From assembly GCA_965197795.1 (NCBI GenBank), contig OZ240228.1, forward strand, positions 806,001 through 870,000: a stretch of 64,000 bases of DNA, given 5' to 3'. The stretch's first letter is position 1; each line of letters opens with the position of its first letter. Origin of the DNA: WHTK01 sp965197795 (GTDB taxonomy: Bacteria; Chloroflexota; Dehalococcoidia; DSTF01; WHTK01). A program made the position numbers and the translations under genes. This document shows positions 46,401 through 54,945 of the stretch, piece after piece. Below the pieces are notes generated by a model. The model saw only the letters and a program-made list of their open reading frames with translations. It made no database searches and was not told the origin of the DNA.

Positions 46401-48858
46401 TGGTGAGCTTCGCCTCCTCGTCGTCAGGGACGCGGTTCAGGATCCTGTAGGCTGCCCACACGTCAGGCCAGGTCCTCGCGTACAGGCTCCGTTGACTCTC
46501 CTCGTCGGGGCTGAGGTCAGCTCCAGACGAAGCCTTCCTGAATAGGTCGGGAGCAGCGACTACCCTCTCTAGTTCTTTATCCATGACCTGCCGGACCAAG
46601 TTCCGGAAGTGGTTGAGTTCGAGCCCCGCAGCCGTTTGGGCAGCATCGTCGCGGCTGTCGTTGAAGACAATGGTGCGACCATCTTCGGGATTTTCGCCCA
46701 TGGAGCGGACGAGGCGGTCGAGGACGACCTGGCCCACGCGGGCGAAGCCCGTGCGGTGGCCTCTTATAGGGCTGCGCACAACCCCCCGGAAGAATGTAGA
46801 CAGCTGCCTACTGTTTGGCTGCTGTGAACCGCAAGCGGGACAGACTTCAGGCAAGGCCGCCACCTTGTGCCGTTCCGTCGGTATGTCGGCCACGTTCATA
46901 AATGTACCGGTCGCCGGACCCGCGGCTCTCGTGAGCATGCCTAGGCGGGGGTCGTAGTCGGCACCCAAAAGCGAGAAGGTGGTCCGCTTGCTCACACCGG
47001 GAGCGGTATGGTGCCAGGGGTCGAGCTTGAGCTCTGGGTCGTTCTGCCGCCTAGGCCAATACCACATGAACTCGCCCCATGTCCGGCGGTTTACCAGTGC
47101 CGACTCTTTAGAGGGGACGTCGTCTTCGGTAGGGCCGAGGAACCACTCCGTTGGTTGTGGGTCGGCAGTCCGGACCGCGAATCCGCCCAGGGAAACGTCG
47201 CCGCACTGGTCGCAGTACAGGAGCTCGAGGACTCGTGAACCACAGGAGCAAGTCGGGGTCGGCCGTGAGTAGAGGCGCCCGACCCTCCGTTGCGGGGAGT
47301 GCCAGTCGTCCTGGCCCGGCGCGCTACAGTTGGGGTTGCTGCAGGCCCAGACCCCTGGGACGTTCCGGACAAACAAATGGGCACGGAACGGTATGGCATC
47401 CCCACCAGACTGGAGTGCCAACCCATCGAGGACTGCGTTCAACGCCGACGTGTCCCCATCGGGCTTGGTATCGAAGATGAGCTCTTCGAGGTCTCTGAGC
47501 TTGCGTGGCTTGACCTGACCGTCAGGTCCGGTGCAGGCCACTGCGACGACTGTGGCCACTTCCATCTCTCTGAGCGCCTTCCGTAGTGTGTCACTGCGGA
47601 TCTCCGGCCCGAGGGCGTCGATTTCTCGGAGCGCCTCTCGCGACAGCGGCCTGGCCGCCTTCAGCGCCCGTGGCACGCCGGGGATGACGGTGAAAGTAGA
47701 ACGGTCTACGCCGAAGAACTGCTCGAGGTACTCGTAGCTCGACTCTGAAGACTCCGGCAATGAGGCGCTGGTGCCAATGCACCTCAGCTGTGGCGAGTCC
47801 GGTGTCAGCCCGAGCCTGCTCAGGAAGTTGCGCACTACTAGCGCGACCTCTGTTCCTTGGGAGCCACGGTAGGTGTGAAGCTCGTCGACTACCAGCGTGA
47901 AGACATTTGACTTGTCCTCGGCTAGCCAATCCCTGGTCGCCCGGAAGAGGTGTGCCTCTCTCTGCCGCATCAGCATCACGTTGAGCATCGAGTAGTTCGT
48001 AACGAGGACGTCGGGCGGGGCCAAAAGCATGTCCCAACGGGTCAGGAGTTCCCCCTGGGTCGGGTCCGGGAACTGTGACCATAGTTCGAGGTCAGATATG
48101 CCGATGTCCCGCGACTCTGCCTCTATCTTGCGGAGCTCGTTCATAACCTCCCGGACGCGCTCCGTCCCCGTGTGCTCTGGGAGGTCGCCGGGTCCTAGCG
48201 TGACGCCGGTATAGCGGCCGAAGTAGAAACGCCTCCCACTGGAGCGTTCCCCGAGTAGGACCGCCCGGCGGAGGCGGGCTATCTGGTCTTCGACCAGCGC
48301 ATTGGTCGGGTAGAGCACCGCAGCGCGGACTGCTGCCGTCCGGCCATCGTCTTTCCGCACACCACTAAACGGCTGCCGTCCCCTGGACTGGTCCCACCAT
48401 TTGTCTGGTTGGGGCGGGGCGGGCCAATTGTGGCGTTCTGCTTCCGACAACAGGCGGGCGAAGACGGGCAAGAGGAAGCTCTCGGTCTTGCCAGAGCCCG
48501 TCCCGGAGGTGACGACGGGGTTGTGGACACCGCTGTCTTGAAAGGCGGCCCGGAGTGATGCGGCCTGGTGCGGCCTCAGTTTGAAACCCCCGTCCTCGGC
48601 TGAAAAGAGCATCCGGCCCAGCGTGTCTGCGACTGCTTGGCTGAGGCCGACGTCGGCACAGACCTGGCGTATCGACTCAACCGAGTCGTAGGGCAAGACC
48701 GGTTCAAGGAGCGGGTCGGTGAAGATGACGTCGTCTCGGCTGAGCAGGTCGCGCCGCTCGGCCCGGATGCCAGGGTCGTCGAGGCGGAAAGCAGTATCGT
48801 AGTACCGGAGGTAGGCCTCACGGACCGATGTGTAGACAGTAAGGGGCTGTGGGTTCAC
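43477..48858 (-). CDS. Giant DEAD/DEAH helicase with DUF1998 (DruE-like)
   Basis: 1793 aa. Helicase domain 1 has VVTSGTGSGKTESFLLPVFA (Walker A, residues 119-125), YPTNALVEDQIARL, VTNYSMLNVMLMRQRE and LVVDELHTYRGSQGTEVAL (DExH). Zn ribbons lie near residues 510-570 (CSNPNCSAPGQ, CSCGSRVLELLYCDQCGD). Helicase domain 2 has DVLSVTTTMEVGVDIGSL and FNYQQRVGRAGRKGQPF. The C-terminus is a DUF1998 module (FLADTLENGAGYCSQLG, CPDCLRHYDNRHVHALLDWR). Size and layout fit DruE of Druantia better than DrmA of DISARM (about 1200 aa). GTG start, 4-base overlap with the 1025-aa gene. Confidence 0.85.
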   Translation of the reverse strand: MNPQPLTVYTSVREAYLRYYDTAFRLDDPGIRAERRDLLSRDDVIFTDPLLEPVLPYDSVESIRQVCADVGLSQAVADTLGRMLFSAEDGGFKLRPHQAASLRAAFQDSGVHNPVVTSGTGSGKTESFLLPVFARLLSEAERHNWPAPPQPDKWWDQSRGRQPFSGVRKDDGRTAAVRAAVLYPTNALVEDQIARLRRAVLLGERSSGRRFYFGRYTGVTLGPGDLPEHTGTERVREVMNELRKIEAESRDIGISDLELWSQFPDPTQGELLTRWDMLLAPPDVLVTNYSMLNVMLMRQREAHLFRATRDWLAEDKSNVFTLVVDELHTYRGSQGTEVALVVRNFLSRLGLTPDSPQLRCIGTSASLPESSESSYEYLEQFFGVDRSTFTVIPGVPRALKAARPLSREALREIDALGPEIRSDTLRKALREMEVATVVAVACTGPDGQVKPRKLRDLEELIFDTKPDGDTSALNAVLDGLALQSGGDAIPFRAHLFVRNVPGVWACSNPNCSAPGQDDWHSPQRRVGRLYSRPTPTCSCGSRVLELLYCDQCGDVSLGGFAVRTADPQPTEWFLGPTEDDVPSKESALVNRRTWGEFMWYWPRRQNDPELKLDPWHHTAPGVSKRTTFSLLGADYDPRLGMLTRAAGPATGTFMNVADIPTERHKVAALPEVCPACGSQQPNSRQLSTFFRGVVRSPIRGHRTGFARVGQVVLDRLVRSMGENPEDGRTIVFNDSRDDAAQTAAGLELNHFRNLVRQVMDKELERVVAAPDLFRKASSGADLSPDEESQRSLYARTWPDVWAAYRILNRVPDDEEAKLTIEDFESQQGNRGDRLAWTDLLAKVEQALSTLGVNPGGPKASLQRPRGLEWWRAFPPPTGATWQQLSPAESLQVEEDLRRQLEVYLATLLFDSAGRDFESIGLGYLEPSRLSTADIPLPDAAAREVILGSVRVLGLAGRHPREGEQYPSTTVPPPLRLYLARAAANHSIGQGELTSAVENALRSSGVVDDNWNLQMAALSVVRASGEQLWKCQKCTRLHLHQAAGACTFRGCSGSLEVWTGGIDEDYFTWLTRDESRRLAVEELTGQTKPLSEQRGRQRRFKGAFLGEPKETDLTHGIDVLSVTTTMEVGVDIGSLRSVMMANMPPQRFNYQQRVGRAGRKGQPFSFALTLCRDRSHDEYYFLHSERITGDPPPPPYLDLDRAEIVRRVIASEILRLAFLQVPADQRPRQTRDSTHGAFGAASDWQAKYRDSVVPWLAHAAEAGDAVQRLTAFTGLSADDLAVLSAWAREGLAAKIDEIVNSETYIQPELSERLANAGVLPMFGFPSRVRELYGRPPRGPLDDGAAVSDRALDIAISSFAPGSEVLKDKQLHRAIGFAAWEFVGSRPVPVTNPLGTPVHVRRCPVCQAVTVAEAAGDDCPACDSAMDSFDLYQPLGFRTDFQPGDYDDEVERGYGAGFPQLAYGPTGADSFDVGGATTDVIPGADLFSINDNDQKLFAMHRFDHNSYVVADPDTYTEVPHRVAGLTGREPTLTAAIGSISPTDVLTLTVESQDLPGPTGVISTNRAHMPAGRAALWSFAEVFRLAATTELDVGPLEVRAGLQPVSSGDEPTARVFLADTLENGAGYCSQLGRPEVLNSVLKRIEEDLGDRFLRKDHADECLTSCPDCLRHYDNRHVHALLDWRLALDVNDLVRGLPLDFSRWQLTADRLVRGFAECFPEAQVDQVGGLWTASMPDSHRAVFFGHPLWRSDSSFYTAEQAEAEDQMVRHGAQEIRASDLFSLLHHSVDIISWLNGS

Positions 48859-51800
48859 GAAGTCACCTTTTCCCAGAGCAGCGATGCGACATCAGGGGGT
48901 ACAGCCTGGTAGACGGAAGCCCTGTCGGAGCGACTAACCGGCGGCAAGCCAGAACAGAGCGTGGCCACGCGTCCGTAGAGTCCCGGCAGTTCGCTTCCGG
49001 CCCGGACGACCAATTCCTCCTCGGCAGGACTGTAGCTACAGGCCGGAGCCTCCGAGAGAGTGGCTGCCCACAACTTGGCGAGACGTGTCTCAGCCTGCTT
49101 GTAAACCTTTCCGTCATAGACAGCTACTACTCGGGGGTGGGCTGGGAACCGATAAGCCGCGGTTTCGGTCAAGTCTGAGCAGTCCTGCCAGCGGTTAGAT
49201 GGGGGGTCGAACTTTTGGACACCGAAGCGGGTAGGCGGAGTGATCTCGCGGGCCTGGGCCATCAGAGAAGAGAAGGGTGGCAATAGGGCGAGGGCTTCCC
49301 TTGTCGGGTCGGCACGTGCAGTTATCTCGTGGCCCAGGTCTGAGAGCTTCTCGGTGACGAATTCAACCTGACCACGCGTCAGTCCCTCCACCCTGTACCT
49401 TTTGGGGCCGTTGGCTGGCCGGGTAGTAACCACGTTGCCGCCAGCGTCCGAGACTTCTTTTTCTAGCGCCTCGACCAGCGTTTTGCTGCGTCGTCCACAC
49501 AGCACAGCCGAGCCAGCGTCTGAGGAGAACGCCAAGACGGATGGCGCGACTGACCATGCCGTTGGTCGCATTTCCGCGGCGGAGAGCGCGACGTCGATAT
49601 GGCCTAGGGCGACGAGTTGTCTCATGGACTCGACAGCAAAGAGCGCAGAGTCTTCCAACTGCCTGGCGAGCTTCTCAAAGCTGCTCCAGAGGCCAGCGCC
49701 CTCGTAGGAGAGAGCTTCCAGGAGAAGGTCGAAGTCTTCTCCAGAAGTCGTGCGTGTAATGCCGAGGGCTGGCAAGAGCCTTGGCCGAAGGTCACGACGA
49801 GAGGACGGCAGTACCGTCTGGGCGCCGGTCTTTGGACGTCTCCTCCGCGGACTCGGCGGGAAGTGCCGGGACTTATTGCAGTTCTTACAGTAACCAGAGT
49901 GGGGACGATAGAAGCCAGAGAGGTTGGTCACCGCCTGAATGACCCAGTGGTGGGCACCTGTCAGACAGCCTTGGGCCGCGAGGGAGATTGGGGCAGTCTG
50001 GATAGCAGGGAGCTCATCGACTTCGTCCTCTTCTGGCCAAGGTTGAAGCTCCTCGGACAAGGCTTCAGGAGGGAGACCACTTCTGTTGCTGACCGCCTCT
50101 CCGTCTGAGGTAACGAGGACCCCTGACAAGCTCGCGTTAGGGGCAGAATCGCTTGAGGAGGCTGATATAGCGCCAACTGGTGGGCCCGATAGGTCGTGAC
50201 CAAACCAGGCGGTTGATGGCCCAGGACGGGGGTGGTCAGCAGACCTGAGTCGTAGGGAAGCACTCGCGACGACCCTACCTCCGTCCTCTAAGAGGGCCAA
50301 GAAGTCGCCTTCTCCTAATCCACGTCCAGACAACTGGAGGACCGTGCTGCTCTCTACTGGCTCTTCGGCCAGCGCCACTTCTTTCGAGCGGTGTCCGTCC
50401 AATTCGTCAGCGTAGACCGCCAGCTTGAGGGTCTTCGTGTCGTGTGCGTTGGCGATCACGTCAGGCGGAGCGGAAACCAACCAGACGCTATTCCTGAGGC
50501 GGACTCCACCGTGGAGCTCGACCGACGTCCAAGACAGAGGCATCAAGGGGGACAAGTCGAGGTCTGTGCTGTCGAGGAGCCCGAGCACCTGCACGCTTGA
50601 GAACAGCGTCCAGCCTTCGGGCCCGTTCACAACTGTGCCCTGCGTGTGCCTCTTATAGCCGTCTCGTGCTATCCGTGTCAGCACGTCCTCCACACGGTCG
50701 GCCAACCGGTCAACAACTAGGAGCAGACACTCGCGACCGAGCTCGACATTTCCGGCTTCGACGTACTCCCCGAGCGATTCGTCTGAGGTGAGGACGACGA
50801 CGCTGCGGGGGTTTCGGACTATTGAGGAATCACCCTGGGAGGACTTAAGGTCAACCGTCCCGAGCAGGATGTCAGGGATAGAGACCAGCTCCGCGTCTTC
50901 AACTTCCAGCCAGCCCTTCACTTCACCTGGCCGGAGGTGGACTTCACCGCCAAGCTCTGCGAAAGCCAGCTGGGCGGCTTCCGCGGAACCAGGCTGCAGC
51001 ACAAAAGGGCCATTCTGGAGCGAACCGGAGTCAGAGACGGCGAGTGAAAGCCTGAGGGTAGGGTGCGGCAGTCGCCTGAAAGTCGCGACGAGCGACAGAC
51101 GCGCCCTCCTCCGGAGCGCGCTGTCGGTGGATTCCCGTGACACGCCGTCCCAGGCCTTTAGCTCTCCGCCGGCGATCTCAGCTACTCGTTCCCGGACTTC
51201 TACCCGGCGCCACAGCCGCTTCACCGTTTGGCTTAGCTTCGAGTGAGGGACCCAGTCCTGTAGGAGCCTCAGCATGTCGGCCCGGCTGATTACTTGGCCA
51301 GGCCGCAGGTCGTAGGCATCGAAGAGGTCGGGAAATGCCTCCCTGTCCTGTTCTCTTAACAGGGCCTGGGACAAAGGGATGCTTACGTGTATGCGGTGGT
51401 CGAGAGGGACAGCGGTCGGTACTCCGTGCTCACTTTCTTGTTCCCGCATCCAGGCGTTAAGTTGCCTCCAGAACTGGTCAATGGCGGCGTACTCTTCTTC
51501 GACTGCCTTTCGTTGTGCTTCCTGGAGGCCTAGTCCTTCGGTCAAGGGGGTGTAGAAGTTGTTACCGGCGTGCTCCAGGGTGTTCTTCATCCTGGAGGCG
51601 ACCAAGCAGAAGAACGCCAGCAGGCCAATGAACAGCGGGTGTCCACTACGACCTTTACTTGCCCAGTCGTCGAGGAAGACTTGGTGCCAATAGAAGAGGT
51701 GTGACAAGTCTCCGCCACGGTCCAACGTAGCGAGGACTGCAGACTGGAAGTCATCAACTGACCCCAGCTCCGCGTATTCACCTATCTCATTCAGTACGTC

Positions 51801-51932
51801 TTCGTCTGTATCTAGATAAACCGGACGGTCTCGGGCCACATCAGGCGAAAAGTACCGCTCGAAGATCGCGTCGTTCCAGTGGAGGTAAGGCCTCCACGCA
51901 TTGAGTACTGGCCCCGAACCGGACTCACCCAT
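48855..51932 (-). CDS. Large unknown partner of the DUF1998 helicase
   Basis: 1025 aa, no enzymatic motif recognised. The N-terminal 200 residues are helical (YLHWNDAIFERYFSPDVARD, DHRIHVSIPLSQALLREQDR); the middle is strand-rich and acidic; near residue 670 there is a zinc-like segment (CLTGAHHWVIQAV ... YCKNCNKSRHF) with a basic stretch behind it; the C-terminus is mixed alpha/beta. Its stop overlaps the helicase GTG by 4 bases, so the two are made together. Position and size suggest a Druantia type II DruF- or DruG-like subunit, but I cannot show homology from sequence alone. Confidence 0.7.
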   Translation of the reverse strand: MGESGSGPVLNAWRPYLHWNDAIFERYFSPDVARDRPVYLDTDEDVLNEIGEYAELGSVDDFQSAVLATLDRGGDLSHLFYWHQVFLDDWASKGRSGHPLFIGLLAFFCLVASRMKNTLEHAGNNFYTPLTEGLGLQEAQRKAVEEEYAAIDQFWRQLNAWMREQESEHGVPTAVPLDHRIHVSIPLSQALLREQDREAFPDLFDAYDLRPGQVISRADMLRLLQDWVPHSKLSQTVKRLWRRVEVRERVAEIAGGELKAWDGVSRESTDSALRRRARLSLVATFRRLPHPTLRLSLAVSDSGSLQNGPFVLQPGSAEAAQLAFAELGGEVHLRPGEVKGWLEVEDAELVSIPDILLGTVDLKSSQGDSSIVRNPRSVVVLTSDESLGEYVEAGNVELGRECLLLVVDRLADRVEDVLTRIARDGYKRHTQGTVVNGPEGWTLFSSVQVLGLLDSTDLDLSPLMPLSWTSVELHGGVRLRNSVWLVSAPPDVIANAHDTKTLKLAVYADELDGHRSKEVALAEEPVESSTVLQLSGRGLGEGDFLALLEDGGRVVASASLRLRSADHPRPGPSTAWFGHDLSGPPVGAISASSSDSAPNASLSGVLVTSDGEAVSNRSGLPPEALSEELQPWPEEDEVDELPAIQTAPISLAAQGCLTGAHHWVIQAVTNLSGFYRPHSGYCKNCNKSRHFPPSPRRRRPKTGAQTVLPSSRRDLRPRLLPALGITRTTSGEDFDLLLEALSYEGAGLWSSFEKLARQLEDSALFAVESMRQLVALGHIDVALSAAEMRPTAWSVAPSVLAFSSDAGSAVLCGRRSKTLVEALEKEVSDAGGNVVTTRPANGPKRYRVEGLTRGQVEFVTEKLSDLGHEITARADPTREALALLPPFSSLMAQAREITPPTRFGVQKFDPPSNRWQDCSDLTETAAYRFPAHPRVVAVYDGKVYKQAETRLAKLWAATLSEAPACSYSPAEEELVVRAGSELPGLYGRVATLCSGLPPVSRSDRASVYQAVPPDVASLLWEKVTS

Positions 51933-52035
51933 GTTCCACCTGCAATGTCCGTAGTCGTTCTCCCACGATTAAGAGATTGACGAATGCTAATCGCACTTAA
52001 GTGGAGGCGTAAAGGACTGAAGGTTGGAAGGTTCG

Positions 52036-52728
52036 TTACAAGGAAGAATCGCAGATGGATGTCAGCGGACACACCGTGCAGGCGGGCCTCACGTAGCGGC
52101 AGACTGTCGAACCGAGGTCGAGCAGTGCCCAGTTGAAGGTCATGTGCTGTGGTTCAGGCAAGAGCGCAGTGGCGAGCTCCTGGACGGGGCTCAGCCGAGG
52201 GGTGGGGCCTAGTTGGTCTCTGAACACGCGTCCGAGCACGCGGACTACATTCGAATCGACTACCGCTGAAGGGACGTCGAATGCAAAAGACAGCACTGCA
52301 CGAGCGGTATAAGGGCCGACGTGAGGCAACGCAGAAAGCTCTTCGAAGGAAGCAGGGATACTCCCGCCGTGTTTCTCCATGAGGACGCCCGCAAGCGCCT
52401 TCAGCCCGACTGCGCGCTGGGTATACAGCCCGACGGGCCTTAAAACACCTGAGAGTTCGTCTATCGGTGCGCGTCCCAAGCTTGCTAAGTCCGGGTACTG
52501 CTCCAAGAATTCTGGGAACGCGCGGGCTGCTGCGCGTGCCGTCGTCCGCTTCAGAAGCAGTTCTGCAATAAGCACCTCGTAAGGGGGGATGCCTCGGCGG
52601 CGCCAAGGAAATTCTCGGAACGCTGATGGAGCCCACGCCAAAAGCAAACAGGCGAACTCGCTCAACGCCTTCGACACCTGGGTCTGGTTGCCGTTCTCCC
52701 CCACGTGACGAGCATAGCCTGGGTTCAA
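52036..52728 (-). CDS. HhH-GPD mismatch DNA glycosylase (MutY/Mig-like)
   Basis: 230 aa with a TTG start at 52728; a GTG eight codons later is an alternative. FPWRRRGIPPYEVLIAELLL and ALPHVGPYTARAVLSFAFDV (helix-hairpin-helix, GPD loop VDSNVVRVL) and the C-terminal Fe-S cluster CRYVRPACTVCPLTSIC are all present. Small glycosylases of this kind near C5-cytosine methyltransferases remove T from G/T mismatches made when methylcytosine deaminates. That role is likely here, as a methyltransferase and a restriction enzyme are neighbours. It is upstream of and in the same direction as the helicase operon. Confidence 0.85.
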   Translation of the reverse strand: MNPGYARHVGENGNQTQVSKALSEFACLLLAWAPSAFREFPWRRRGIPPYEVLIAELLLKRTTARAAARAFPEFLEQYPDLASLGRAPIDELSGVLRPVGLYTQRAVGLKALAGVLMEKHGGSIPASFEELSALPHVGPYTARAVLSFAFDVPSAVVDSNVVRVLGRVFRDQLGPTPRLSPVQELATALLPEPQHMTFNWALLDLGSTVCRYVRPACTVCPLTSICDSSL

Positions 52729-52816
52729 CCAGCTGTCCCATGTTCATGCAGGACGGGCCCGAGAGCCGAACATTGTTAGAATTCCCCAGCAGTACCCTCG
52801 CTACAGGTGGTAAGAG

Positions 52817-53563
52817 ATGACGACGCCACAGGCCTCAGATGCCGCCGAACAGATTGTTCAGAGCGTAATGGCTAAGTATGTGGACAAGAGAGTTGCCTAC
52901 TACCGGGATACGTCACTGCTCTCGAAGCTACTCCAGAAGGATCACTTGATTTTCGCTCTAAAGGGCGCGAGCACTGTGGAAGAATGGGTCATTGAGGCCT
53001 TAGCAGCCCATGAGTCCTCCTCTGAGGAGACCGTGATGGGCAACGCATGGCAGCAGATCCTGACCGACCTTTCACAATCGGTAGGGGCGGGTGACCTCTT
53101 CGTGGAGAAAGCGGGGACGCTATGGGTCATCGAAATGAAGAGTCAGACCAATACCTTGAACTCGACGGCCCTCGCTCAGACGTTGCGCGTCCTGAAAACA
53201 AAAGTAATTGAGCAGTCCCGGGTCCACGCTCCGGGGCGTCGGGGTGTAAGACCAATGATTGGAGTCATCCGAGGGCCTGCCAGCGACGTGGACAGGGTGT
53301 TCGTTGCGGCCTCACCGGAGAACCGGGATATCGACGGCTTTCAGTATCACTATATGGTTGGTACACCGTTTCGGGCCTGGCTCACAGGTATCGCTAACCC
53401 AGCGCAGTTGGTAACGGACCTCGCCGAGACCTCGGAGCGAGTTTCCAACGCCCGCGCGGCATGTCGGCTGAGGTTGGCCGCTGAAATGGAAGCAGTCCTG
53501 GCTCAGGAAGGCCTAGCCAGCAATATTGAGTCCGTTATTAGGTTGGTTGCCGGCAAGCTTTAG
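52817..53563 (+). CDS. PmeII-family type II restriction endonuclease
   Basis: 248 aa, ATG 52817 behind GGTGGTAAGAG. YYRDTSLLSKLLQKDHLIFA, the ESSSEETVMGNAWQQIL box and LWVIEMKSQTNTLNSTALAQ (PD-(D/E)XK core with ExK, then the TNTLN segment) fit the PmeII family of type II enzymes. It is convergent with the methyltransferase, with only 2 bases between the stops, the usual arrangement of an R-M pair. Specificity cannot be read from the sequence. Confidence 0.8.
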   Translation: MTTPQASDAAEQIVQSVMAKYVDKRVAYYRDTSLLSKLLQKDHLIFALKGASTVEEWVIEALAAHESSSEETVMGNAWQQILTDLSQSVGAGDLFVEKAGTLWVIEMKSQTNTLNSTALAQTLRVLKTKVIEQSRVHAPGRRGVRPMIGVIRGPASDVDRVFVAASPENRDIDGFQYHYMVGTPFRAWLTGIANPAQLVTDLAETSERVSNARAACRLRLAAEMEAVLAQEGLASNIESVIRLVAGKL

Positions 53564-53565
53564 GA

Positions 53566-54882
53566 CTAGATGCTTGCTTCTGCGTAGGCCTTGACCGCAG
53601 CTGGCTCCGGTAGAAGTTCGCTAGCTGGTTGGAGCGGCGGTTGCGTTCGCTCTCCGTGTCCCGTGTCCCTAGGCTCACCCTCCGAAGTTCTTATAAGTGC
53701 ACGTCCGATGGCCTCCCCAAGGCTGACCGGAACGGCGTTCCCCAGTTGTTTGTACTTGCTCGCCGTCCTTCCGGCGAGCAAGTAGGTGTCAGGGAAGGTC
53801 TGAATCCGTTTGTACTCTTGGACTGAGAGCGGCCTGGTCTCCGTCGGGTGACAAAGGCCGGTTGCTAGCTGCGCCGGGCTGGTCGTAACCGTCGGTGACG
53901 GTTCGTTAAGCGAGAGTCGCCGCCAGAAGCCGACCCTGCCGCCCGTGGACTGGAGTGCACCTCCCATCGCACGTTCTAAGAGGCCTTCGGCAAATAGGTC
54001 TGCGTTGTCCCTGAGGTGACGCCAGTTCCTGCCCTGCGGTATCAGTGAATAGACCCGCGCTCTAAATGGACTGTACGGCGAGAACTCGGGTGGCCCTAGC
54101 GGATCCGGGACGAATGCGTCTCCCAGTGTCACCCATGGCTGCCGTCCCTCTCCCGGGTGTGAGGCGATCAGCCGGCTTTTCTTGGTGCCCACAGGTGCGC
54201 CGTGGGTGGGGCGCACGAGGTCTTGTACCGTGAGCGGCCGGCCGGCCTCCCCGAGGAACTCCTGCGACCTGAACTCGTGCTCGCGGCTCCCGAGGACGAC
54301 CACGCGCGTCCGCCGCTGCGGCACGCCGTAGTCGGCCGCGTCTACAAGGCCGGCCACGACCTCATAGCCGAGGGCCTCAAAAAGGGGCCGGATAAATGAC
54401 TTGTAGAGGCTCCCGAGCTCTTCACCGGGCTGGAGCGGCACGCTGCCTTTTCCCCTCGCTGACAAGGGGCGGTGTTGAAGTGCAGCGGACAACAGCCCTC
54501 GGACGTTCTCGAAGACGAAGAACCGGGGCATTGCAGTCTTTACTATTTGGAAGTAGTGGTCGACAAGCGCGCCCCTCGGGTCATTCAGCGACTGCCGGTG
54601 GCCAGCCGTCGAGAACGCTTGGCAGGGTGGGCCACCCGTCACCGTGAAGGCCTCGCCTTGCTCCAGGCCCGCGGCGGCAAGCAGTTCTGCCCCGTTAACT
54701 TCGGTGATATCTGAGAACAGGGCGTTTGATGGGATCTCGAAGTTCTGACGCAGCGTCTCCTGAGAGTCGCGGTCGACTTCGACCCAGGCATTGAACCGGA
54801 GGCCAGCGTTCTCCAGCCCAAGATCCAGCCCACCAGCACCGGAGAATAGCGAGATAGAAGGGTCGGCGGGGGACGGTAACAT
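53566..54882 (-). CDS. C5-cytosine DNA methyltransferase
   Basis: 438 aa from the ATG at 54882, chosen because GAGGG stands 8 bases upstream and motif I begins at residue 10. All core motifs are present: I SLFSGAGGLDLGLENAGL, IV VTGGPPCQAFSTAG with the catalytic Cys, VI FVFENVRGLL, VIII YGVPQRRTRVVVLGSR, a target-recognition region, then IX-X PSPTVTTSPAQ and YKQLGNAVPVSLGEAIGRAL. An open frame extends 116 codons further upstream through repeats D and E but is not expected to be translated. It protects host DNA from the PmeII-like enzyme, and could also serve the helicase system as DruM does in Druantia type II. Confidence 0.92.
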   Translation of the reverse strand: MLPSPADPSISLFSGAGGLDLGLENAGLRFNAWVEVDRDSQETLRQNFEIPSNALFSDITEVNGAELLAAAGLEQGEAFTVTGGPPCQAFSTAGHRQSLNDPRGALVDHYFQIVKTAMPRFFVFENVRGLLSAALQHRPLSARGKGSVPLQPGEELGSLYKSFIRPLFEALGYEVVAGLVDAADYGVPQRRTRVVVLGSREHEFRSQEFLGEAGRPLTVQDLVRPTHGAPVGTKKSRLIASHPGEGRQPWVTLGDAFVPDPLGPPEFSPYSPFRARVYSLIPQGRNWRHLRDNADLFAEGLLERAMGGALQSTGGRVGFWRRLSLNEPSPTVTTSPAQLATGLCHPTETRPLSVQEYKRIQTFPDTYLLAGRTASKYKQLGNAVPVSLGEAIGRALIRTSEGEPRDTGHGERTQPPLQPASELLPEPAAVKAYAEASI

Positions 54883-54888
54883 CACTTG

Positions 54889-54900
54889 CCCTCTAGAGGG
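54889..54900. promoter_or_regulatory. 12-bp palindrome over methyltransferase ribosome binding site
   Basis: CCCTCTAGAGGG is a perfect palindrome 6 bases upstream of the methyltransferase ATG, and its minus-strand half supplies the GAGGG ribosome binding site. It could be an operator for autoregulation or a small hairpin that hides the site. Confidence 0.5.
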
Positions 54901-54925
54901 ATAATTTAGCTCTAAGCGAGCCACA

Positions 54926-54945
54926 TGTCGATCTTTGCTTAGTAG
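54926..54945 (-). repeat. Modular repeat copy D, half only
   Basis: On the minus strand CTACTAAGCAAAGATCGACA, identical to the first 20 bases of copies C, E and F. The second half-site is absent; the sequence goes directly into the upstream region of the methyltransferase. Inverted relative to copy C. Confidence 0.85.

Larger units (their letters stand above)
39210..54945. mobile_element. Defence block bracketed by inverted copies of the repeat
   Basis: Copies C (plus) and D (minus) share 20 identical terminal bases in inverted orientation, 15.7 kb apart, and enclose the phage HNH/TerS piece, Cas remnants, the helicase operon and the R-M genes. This resembles a composite transposon, but no transposase is inside and I see no clear target-site duplication (flanks GCCGCGA and CGCGTCA). 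Confidence 0.35.

Noticed and set aside
43477..51932. DISARM (DrmA/DrmB) system
   Set aside because: The helicase is far longer than DrmA, and no DrmB, phospholipase DrmC or SNF2 DrmD is present; the layout fits Druantia type II better.
40438..54882. A functional CRISPR system
   Set aside because: Cas3 and Csb2 are truncated or frameshifted and no regularly spaced repeats with unique spacers exist in the window.
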